A stretch of 15,763 nucleotides of DNA from Spirochaetaceae bacterium (GTDB lineage Bacteria > Spirochaetota > Spirochaetia > Treponematales > Breznakiellaceae). Made by a program: the position numbers and the translations under genes. Positions 1 through 4,712 of the stretch are shown here, piece by piece. Below the pieces are notes generated by a model. It was not told the origin of the DNA. It made no database searches and was given only the letters and a program-made list of their open reading frames with translations. The stretch covers positions 1 through 15,763 of the forward strand of contig JAIRZA010000229.1 of assembly GCA_031267475.1 (NCBI GenBank), given 5' to 3'. Each line of letters begins with the position of its first letter. The stretch's first letter is position 1.

Positions 1-155
1 ATAAACATGGTAGCTCCAAAACAGGCGATGATGGGAAAGTTTACGAGGCTTGTGGCAAAAAATTCCAGCAGGCCGATAAGCAGCGCGCCGCCCAGCGGCT
101 GAAGCACAAAGTTTTTCCAATGGGCACGAAAATCTTCTTCAAAAATACGCATCAT
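1..155 (-). CDS. HPP-family integral membrane protein, N-terminal part only
   Basis: This gene runs off the left edge; only about the first 51 codons are visible. The protein begins MMRIFEEDF and continues into a hydrophobic segment that ends in PIIACFGATMF. A short soluble N-terminus, a first membrane helix and an 'IGAS/FGAS'-like glycine motif are what HPP-family membrane proteins show at this point; some plant and cyanobacterial members are nitrite carriers. The start at 155 has an AGGAG Shine-Dalgarno at a good distance (about 161-165), and a second ATG follows directly at 152. It lies 13 bases downstream of the Hcp remnant on the same strand and probably shares its transcript. If it moves nitrite or another nitrogen oxide, the pairing with Hcp and an Fnr-type regulator would make sense. 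The family call rests on a short stretch and is moderate. Confidence 0.55.
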   Translation of the reverse strand, partial: MMRIFEEDFRAHWKNFVLQPLGGALLIGLLEFFATSLVNFPIIACFGATMF

Positions 156-168
156 TCTTCTCCTCATA

Positions 169-366
169 TTAAAAACTTACTTTTCCAACACCTTTGCCAA
201 ATCCCGTGCCGACAGGCGCAATGCCAAAATTCTCCACAAGATAATGCAGCACGTTGGGAGACACAAATGCCGGAATGCTGGGTCCAAGCCTGATATTTTT
301 AATACCAAGATGGAGCAGGGTTAAAAGTATAGCTACCGCTTTTTGTTCGCATTGAAAACAAAACAT
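169..366 (-). pseudogene. Hybrid cluster protein (Hcp) remnant, internally deleted
   Basis: The 65-residue product starts MFCFQCEQ, which is the N-terminus of Hcp with the first two cysteines of its CX2C iron-sulfur site. It then passes directly into [20 protein letters not shown] and a segment reading [11 protein letters not shown] and LVENFGIAP, which match the extreme C-terminal region of Hcp. Intact Hcp is about 530-550 residues, so roughly 480 are missing while the reading frame is kept. The remaining cluster-binding cysteines and the hybrid-cluster ligands are absent, so no reductase activity is possible. The ATG has a GGAGG Shine-Dalgarno six bases upstream (373-377) and the frame ends in TAA. 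Intact Hcp sequences carry an 'EQKAV'-like motif in the C-terminal part, so the join at GAACAA (343-348) may be recombination between short direct repeats. An assembly collapse is the alternative. Confidence 0.8.
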
Positions 367-382
367 AGTGTTCCTCCAAATT

Positions 383-454
383 GGATCGCGTCTTAAAGAT
401 GCGCCGCGTCTTGAAAACGCGCCGCGTCTTGAAGACGCGCCTTGTCTTTATGAG
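383..454. repeat. Four tandem 18-bp units with an embedded perfect palindrome
   Basis: Four consecutive 18-base units start at 383, 401, 419 and 437. Units 2 and 3 differ at one position (GCGCCGCGTCTTGAAAAC and GCGCCGCGTCTTGAAGAC); units 1 and 4 are more diverged. Each unit contains a form of GCGTCTT. At 424-438 the sequence GCGTCTTGAAGACGC is a perfect 7+1+7 palindrome, and the neighbouring units hold imperfect versions of it. The array fills the space between the divergent hcp remnant and the Crp/Fnr gene, where binding sites would be expected, and unit 4 contains the likely -35 box of the regulator gene. It could be repeated operators or simply a tandem duplication. Confidence 0.75.
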
Positions 455-470
455 TCGAGTATAGCATAAT
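442..470 (+). promoter_or_regulatory. Probable promoter of the Crp/Fnr-type gene
   Basis: A -35-like TTGTCT (442-447) and a -10-like CATAAT (465-470) are separated by 17 bases, giving a sigma-70-type promoter 46 bases upstream of the regulator start. The -35 box lies inside the fourth 18-bp repeat, so a protein bound to the repeats would affect initiation. A GTTG-N6-CAAC dyad (486-499) sits between promoter and gene; its half-site spacing does not match the Fnr or HcpR consensus. Confidence 0.45.
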
Positions 471-515
471 GAAAAAAGGAAATCGGTTGTATTTCCAACG
501 AAAAGGAGTTTTTTC

Positions 516-1193
516 TTGAAAAATATTTTGACAAAACACCGGATTGTCCTATGGCGGTCACGTTTTTTCGCAGGCGTTTCCGAAAGTGATTTAGACAAAT
601 TGCTCTCTTGCCTTGGCGGACGTCGAAAATATTTTGAAAAAAACGCCTCTATTTACCGGGAAGGGGATGAATGTACTGCTTTAGGAATTGTTTTGTCGGG
701 TGTTTTACATATTGTGCGGGATGATTTTTGGGGAAACCGCAAAATTGTGGAACAGGTTAAAAGCGGAGAGGAATTTGGAACTGCGTTTGTCTGCGCTGAA
801 ATTAAGCGGATTCCGGTTAGTGTTGTCGCGATGGAAAAGTCGGAGCTTTTGTTTCTTGATTATAGTCACTTGATTACTTCTTGTCCGCAGGCTTGTCCGT
901 GCCATACGCAGATGATAAAAAATCTTATTCTTAGTCTTGCTGAAAAAAATGTTATGTTATTAACAAAAAACGATATTCAATCCAAGCCGAATACTCGTGA
1001 AAAATTGCTTGCGTATTTGTCCGCTCAAGCGAAAATGGAAAACGCCCGTTCTTTTGAGATTCCGTTTAACAGGGAAGAATTAGCGGCGTACTTGTCGGTT
1101 AATCGCAGCGCGATGTCGGCGGAGCTTTGCCGTCTGCGGGATGACGGCGTTTTGCGGTTTAAAAAGAACAAGTTTGAATTATTAAAAAAATGA
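516..1193 (+). CDS. Crp/Fnr-family transcriptional regulator
   Basis: This 225-residue protein has the Crp/Fnr layout: a cyclic-nucleotide-binding-like beta-roll (about residues 15-125), a dimerisation helix (about 128-150), and a C-terminal winged helix-turn-helix (about 183-214, containing FNREELAAYLSVNRSAMSAE). Three clustered cysteines (C123, C127, C129, in SCPQACPC) lie just before the long helix. Such cysteines occur in Crp/Fnr regulators found beside redox genes, but an iron-sulfur or haem ligand role is not shown here. The start is TTG at 516, supported by AAGGAG at 503-508. It is divergent from the hcp remnant, the usual position of regulators that control hcp under nitrosative stress, so that was probably its target. 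The coding region ends in a seven-A run directly before TGA; one base fewer in that run would extend the protein to 1281. Confidence 0.88.
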   Translation: MKNILTKHRIVLWRSRFFAGVSESDLDKLLSCLGGRRKYFEKNASIYREGDECTALGIVLSGVLHIVRDDFWGNRKIVEQVKSGEEFGTAFVCAEIKRIPVSVVAMEKSELLFLDYSHLITSCPQACPCHTQMIKNLILSLAEKNVMLLTKNDIQSKPNTREKLLAYLSAQAKMENARSFEIPFNREELAAYLSVNRSAMSAELCRLRDDGVLRFKKNKFELLKK

Positions 1194-1295
1194 AAGTATT
1201 AGCGGCGATTTTGAAGAAGAATACCGGCAGGATTTGAAGCAGGCGGCGTACATTAAACAGGTGCTCGAACTGGCGCGATGATTTTTCCCGCCGCG

Positions 1296-1345
1296 CATCC
1301 CGCGCCCTCCGGTTGCGGCGCTGGATGACATGGGGGGGGGGGGGG
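1296..1345. repeat. Imperfect hairpin followed by a 14-G homopolymer
   Basis: Arms 1296-1306 and 1317-1327 pair with a single mismatch (CATCC-c-GCGCC with GGCGC-t-GGATG) around a 10-base loop. Five bases later comes an uninterrupted run of 14 G (1332-1345). The run stops three bases before the TAA of the minus-strand htrA-like gene and lies 139 bases downstream of the Crp/Fnr gene, so it sits between convergent genes. The hairpin could act as a bidirectional terminator, but there is no T-tract. Confidence 0.7.
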
Positions 1346-1348
1346 CGC

Positions 1349-2578
1349 TTATGGGTGGTCTAATACCTCGTCTCTATCCGCCAGCGTGATTGTCAGCTTG
1401 ACCTTGTTTCCGTTGCGCAGGACTTCAACCTCTACTTTGTCGCCGCCTTTATTGTCTTCGAGCGCGGAATATAAATCGGCGAGGGTATCGACTTTCATGC
1501 CGTCAACATTTGTGATAATGTCGCCGCCAAGATAAATTACAGACGAACCGTAACGCACCGGATCGCCGCCCTGCCGCAGTCCGGCTTTCTCGGCAAGCCC
1601 GTTCTTTTTTGTGCGTGATGTAAGAAGCCCGCTTTGTACAGGCAGCTTGGCGTAGCGTACAAGCGCCGGAAATATCTGCACAAGACTCGCGTCTATCCAG
1701 CCCCGCCTAACCTTGCCGTACTCTATCAATTCGGCGACTACGCGCTTTGCCGTGTTTACCGGAACAGCGAATCCTATTCCGATAGAGCCGCCCGACGGGG
1801 AGTATATCATCGTTGTAACGCCTATCATGCGCCCGTGGGCGTCTATGAGCGGGCCGCCTGAATTGCCGGGGTTTATCGAAGCGTCAGTCTGTATCATGTC
1901 GCGGATAATATTCCGCTGTGATGTCTGTATGGGGCGGCCTAATCCCGACACAATGCCGACTGTCAAAGTGCGCTCAAAGGCGAAAGGATTGCCTATTGCC
2001 AGCACTTTTTGCCCGACTTTAAGGTTGGAGGAATCGCCGAATGGTATTGTTTTAAGGTCTGTGCCCGGCGGCGGCTTGAACTCTACAACGGCTAGGTCGT
2101 TTTCGGGGTCTGTCCCTTTGACGCTGCCTTCAATTTGTGTGCCGTCCGCCAAGTTGATGAAGACTTTTATAGCCTTTTCGATGACGTGGTTGTTTGTAAG
2201 CACTATCCCGCGTGTGTCGATGATTGTCCCGGAGCCGGATGTTCCGTCCTGCGGCACAGGCTCCAAAAACCAATTATACGCCTGCGTCTCTGTTGTGATA
2301 TTGACCACAGCCTCGTTTAGCTGCTCGTACACGGCGATATTTTCGCGCTCGTCCGCCGAATAGGGTTGAAGTTCCGCCGTATTAAGGCGTAAAGCCTGTG
2401 TTTCAGGCGATTCGCGCAGATCCAGACGCGCATCCGCCGTTTTGGGGCCGCCTTCCCGTTTTCCGCCCGCGTCCGAATGCGGTACCTTTATGAGTCCTAT
2501 TCCTATTGCGAACATCAACAGTATGAGCGCGCTTAATGTCGAAAAAATCGCGGTTTGCCGCCAGTTATGCAGCTTCAT
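1349..2578 (-). CDS. HtrA/DegS-like trypsin-type serine protease with one PDZ domain
   Basis: This 409-residue protein has an N-terminal membrane anchor or uncleaved signal (about residues 10-31), a low-complexity linker, a trypsin-like protease domain (about 80-285) and one C-terminal PDZ domain (about 295-400). The catalytic triad is visible as H131 (LTNNHVI), D161 (ENDLAVV) and S240 (NPGNSGGPLID). HtrA/Deg enzymes degrade or sense misfolded proteins in the cell envelope. One PDZ domain plus an anchor resembles DegS more than the two-PDZ DegP. The length is normal for single-PDZ members. The ATG start has AAGGA about eight bases upstream and a likely promoter close by. It is probably a single-gene unit, transcribed away from the substrate-binding lipoprotein and converging on the Crp/Fnr gene. 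Its natural substrate cannot be told from sequence. Confidence 0.93.
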   Translation of the reverse strand: MKLHNWRQTAIFSTLSALILLMFAIGIGLIKVPHSDAGGKREGGPKTADARLDLRESPETQALRLNTAELQPYSADERENIAVYEQLNEAVVNITTETQAYNWFLEPVPQDGTSGSGTIIDTRGIVLTNNHVIEKAIKVFINLADGTQIEGSVKGTDPENDLAVVEFKPPPGTDLKTIPFGDSSNLKVGQKVLAIGNPFAFERTLTVGIVSGLGRPIQTSQRNIIRDMIQTDASINPGNSGGPLIDAHGRMIGVTTMIYSPSGGSIGIGFAVPVNTAKRVVAELIEYGKVRRGWIDASLVQIFPALVRYAKLPVQSGLLTSRTKKNGLAEKAGLRQGGDPVRYGSSVIYLGGDIITNVDGMKVDTLADLYSALEDNKGGDKVEVEVLRNGNKVKLTITLADRDEVLDHP

Positions 2579-2605
2579 ATCCCCATTCCTTCATTCGGGG
2601 CCGGA

Positions 2606-2634
2606 TATAATGCCCGTCCGTTAGGGCGGTTCAA
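2606..2634 (-). promoter_or_regulatory. Probable promoter of the htrA-like gene
   Basis: Read on the minus strand, TTGAAC (2634-2629) and ATTATA (2611-2606) are 17 bases apart, which would start transcription near 2599, about 20 bases before the ATG. The upstream flank carries a GC-rich hairpin at 2640-2663. Confidence 0.45.
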
Positions 2635-2639
2635 ATTGT

Positions 2640-2663
2640 CGCCGCCGGCAAAGAGCGGCGGCG
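2640..2663. repeat. GC-rich inverted repeat upstream of the htrA-like promoter
   Basis: CGCCGCCG (2640-2647) and CGGCGGCG (2656-2663) pair perfectly around an 8-base loop. There is no T-run, so this is more likely a weak terminator, a read-through barrier or a protein site than a classic intrinsic terminator. In the same intergenic space a direct repeat of the type TTAGGGCGG...TTCA occurs near 2621 and again near 2737. Confidence 0.5.
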
Positions 2664-2830
2664 TATCCAGCGGCTAAATAATTTTATTACAGAACGAACC
2701 GTGTAAACTTTGCGGTGTTCACAATGCGTCCTTTTTTAGGGCGGGGCGGTTCATAAAGATTCATTATATTTTAATATCTTAGTATTTTTGAATTGTTTCA
2801 ACAAGAGTTCATTCACCGGCGCTTTCTCAG

Positions 2831-2844
2831 CCCCCCCCCCCCCC
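2831..2844. repeat. 14-base C/G homopolymer directly after a stop codon
   Basis: An uninterrupted run of 14 C on the plus strand (14 G on the coding strand of the lipoprotein gene) begins one base after that gene's TAG. It lies 253 bases upstream of the start of the next gene in the same direction, the htrA-like protease. Such a tract is prone to slippage, but it is outside any open frame and could act only on RNA structure, termination or a nearby promoter. Confidence 0.85.
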
Positions 2845-2845
2845 G

Positions 2846-3643
2846 CTAATTCACGATTGAATATTTTTGATAAATTCGCGGCGTGTCTCCGCTCTCAAAC
2901 AGTTCGTCCAAGGCCTTGTTCAGCGCGTTGGCGAGGGCGTCGTTTCCTTTTTTTAGGCAGATGCCGATACTTTCACCGGCGGTGTCCCGCCAGACTATTT
3001 CAAAAGGAGAGTCTTCTTTTTCTGTGTAATCCATCGCGGCGATGTTGTCGGATACAAGCAGGTCGACTCTTCCAAGTTCAAGGTCGTTAAAACAGTTAAG
3101 TATTTTGTCGTAAGAGTAAGATGTGAAATTTACGCCCCGCGCGTTCAGTCTTTCTGTGAAATATTGGGCGCTTGTACTGGCTTGATAGCAAACGCTGCGC
3201 CCGGCGATGTCTTCGGGTTTTTCGATTTTGAAATTGGAGTCTTTCAAGCCGGCTATGGTTATGAAGCTGTAAATGTACGGTTTGGTAAAGTTGTATTTAT
3301 TTTGGCGTTCTGGTAAGATGGTGATATTAACGGCGATGTCGTATCTGTTGGTATCCAGTCCCGCCAGAATTCCTTCCCAGTCGATGTCTATGTATTCTAC
3401 TTTTAGTCCTAGTTTGTCAGCTAAAGCCCTTGTTAGATCAATATCAAAGCCGATAGGGGTTTTGCCGTCGGTATCGTAGTATTCCATTGGCGGATACCCT
3501 ATTTCAACGCCTACTTTGAGTAGTCCTTCTTTTATGGTAAGGCGGCTTTGTTGTTCCGTCTGCCGTTTACACCCGGTGTATAGGGCGGCTAATAGGGCGG
3601 CTGACGAAAAAAAAATGATGAGTGTTTTGCAAATTGGTTTCAT
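2846..3643 (-). CDS. Amino-acid ABC transporter substrate-binding lipoprotein (SBP family 3)
   Basis: This 265-residue protein begins with a lipoprotein signal: a charged start, a hydrophobic core and the lipobox LYTGC, with acylation expected at C25. The mature part is a complete family-3 periplasmic binding protein with two lobes: LLKVGVEIGYPPMEYYD near residue 41, PIGFDIDLTRALA, then YDIAVNITILPERQNKYNFT, and a hinge back through DLLVSDNIAA. Family members bind polar amino acids and deliver them to an ABC permease. No permease or ATPase gene is next to it in this window, so it is an orphan that must share a distant transporter or act as a sensor. The start has AAGGAAA about eight bases upstream. 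Its leader holds the first of a series of hairpins, and a 14-G run follows its stop. The ligand is not predictable beyond 'amino acid-like'. Confidence 0.92.
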   Translation of the reverse strand: MKPICKTLIIFFSSAALLAALYTGCKRQTEQQSRLTIKEGLLKVGVEIGYPPMEYYDTDGKTPIGFDIDLTRALADKLGLKVEYIDIDWEGILAGLDTNRYDIAVNITILPERQNKYNFTKPYIYSFITIAGLKDSNFKIEKPEDIAGRSVCYQASTSAQYFTERLNARGVNFTSYSYDKILNCFNDLELGRVDLLVSDNIAAMDYTEKEDSPFEIVWRDTAGESIGICLKKGNDALANALNKALDELFESGDTPRIYQKYSIVN

Positions 3644-3662
3644 TTTAGTTTCCTTTTTAAAT

Positions 3663-3803
3663 GAGCCTGTTCCAAAATCGGTTATTTTGCAACAGGCTCT
3701 TGCAGTTTTTCGCCCTATGGGCGCGTCATGATGACGACAAAACTGCGGTTTTCATAAGTTGCTGGACAAGCTTTGCTTGTCTCCCCAAAAACTGAAGTTT
3801 TTG
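3663..3803. repeat. Array of adjacent hairpins, including a three-way-junction-like fold
   Basis: About 140 bases are almost wholly made of inverted repeats. First, GAGCCTGTT (3663-3671) pairs with 3691-3699 and continues inward as CAAAAT/ATTTTG after one mismatch. Second, GCAGTTTT (3702-3709) pairs with AAAACTGC (3739-3746) and encloses two back-to-back perfect palindromes, CGCCCTATGGGCG (3711-3723) and CGTCATGATGACG (3724-3736). Third, AAAAC (3739-3743) can instead pair with GTTTT (3748-3752). Fourth, GACAAGC/GCTTGTC (3765-3771, 3775-3781). Fifth, CAAAAACT/AGTTTTTG (3786-3793, 3796-3803). It sits between the lipoprotein gene and the broken AT-rich genes. It may be an interspersed repeat or MITE-like unit, a structured RNA, or a set of terminators. 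No transposase is visible. Confidence 0.75.
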
Positions 3804-4109
3804 AACTGCCTTATCTAAAAATATTTTTAAGACCTCTTCTAATTCGAATTTTATATTAGATTCCTTAAAAGACATGGAAACGTGATTAAATGCGGCGGAT
3901 GACGTTTCAATCATTATCCGGCAAAAAACAATCTAAATTAGATTATGCTCATTACTATAATTAGGTTCACCAATATTTTCCGTAATAGAAGTTCTTAAAG
4001 CTGATAAAATTAAAAGTGTCTCATTGTTCCACCAGCGATTTATATTATGTTTTAAGCATTTAACAGCGCCTCCAACATTGAATGTATTTCTTGCCTTATG
4101 GCCTTGGAA
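3726..4109 (-). pseudogene. Broken open reading frame, unrecognised
   Basis: On the minus strand one frame runs from 4109 to the TGA at 3726-3728 (128 codons) with a single in-frame TAG at 3933-3935. The first 58 residues (from FQGHKARNTFNVGG to NEHNLI) and the part after the TAG (including SFKESNIKFELEEVLKIF) both look protein-like, but I do not recognise either. A new start is possible at 3914 (MIETSSAAF), although it lacks a good Shine-Dalgarno, which would give a 62-residue protein. The last 26 or so codons run through the hairpin array, so the natural C-terminus is probably lost or replaced. Upstream, the frame follows directly on the neighbouring broken gene after a further shift, so both may be pieces of one former gene. 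The DNA is visibly more AT-rich than the core genes. Confidence 0.4.
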
Positions 4110-4564
4110 TTATTAATTTGGAATTAATTATTTTGCTATACTCTTTTGTCCAATTTAAAACGTTTTCTTTAATATTTGCATTTTTAATTTCTGAAAAAAT
4201 AATTCTTCCATCAAGCGATAGTTTTTTCTTTCCCTGATTTTGTTGATGTTTTGTATGACCACTCAGCAAATGCACGATCATTATACTCAAGTGAACTTAT
4301 CAATATTTCTTTAAAAAGATTTTCGCATCCTTTACCAATCTGGCGGTATATTGAAGTCATACCGCCAGCCGCTTTATGAGCAGCGTACATTAAATTGCTA
4401 TTTAAGCCGCACCATGAATAAAATGAATCTGCATTATATAAAGTAATAAATTGACTCAAACCAAGTCCGTTTTCCTTGTTTCCGCGCCCAAATTTTGGTT
4501 TATATTTTTTACAAATTCTTAGAGGATCAAGAAATTTTTTAAGATATAAACCTTCATTATGCAT
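4096..4564 (-). pseudogene. Frameshifted AT-rich gene, unrecognised (possibly accessory or defence)
   Basis: An ATG at 4564 with GAGGAG at a proper distance opens a 117-residue frame that ends at 4211. A second frame overlapping it (to 4096) continues the same protein: removing one base from the six-T run at 4222-4227 (A-run on the coding strand) joins ...STKSGKEK to LSLDGRIIFSEIKN and gives about 155 residues. Notable stretches are LDPLRICKKYKPKFGRG, FYSWCGLNSNLMYAAHKAAG and GMTSIYRQIGKGCENLFKE, which look like a conserved soluble enzyme. I could not assign a family; a restriction-endonuclease-like protein is only an impression. Low GC, a frameshift and early ending suggest an acquired gene in decay. 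A sequencing error in the homopolymer could explain the frameshift but not the short length. Confidence 0.6.
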
Positions 4565-4712
4565 AAAATCTCCTCAATTGAATCATTTTAACGCAGTGTA
4601 GCATAATATCTTTTTTTTATTAAGATGAATGTGCCCGCCGCCGCCCGCACAGCGTGTTTTCATGCGCTACGCGCTATCATCCCGTAAGTTTTCTACGGCG
4701 CAAAGTGTGGGG

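Noticed and set aside
383..454. CRISPR array
   Set aside because: The 18-bp units are directly adjacent with no spacers, and no cas genes are in the window.
486..499. Fnr/HcpR-type binding site GTTG-N6-CAAC
   Set aside because: The half-site spacing (TTG-N6-CAA) differs from the TTG-N8-CAA of Fnr and HcpR boxes, so it is only a chance-level dyad.
3663..3699. Terminal inverted repeats of an insertion sequence
   Set aside because: The two 9-base arms are only 19 bases apart, no transposase is encoded nearby and no target duplication is visible; a hairpin explains it better.
4596..4618. Intrinsic terminator because of a long T-run (about 4609-4619)
   Set aside because: No convincing GC-rich stem precedes the T-run on the plus strand, and no plus-strand gene ends there.
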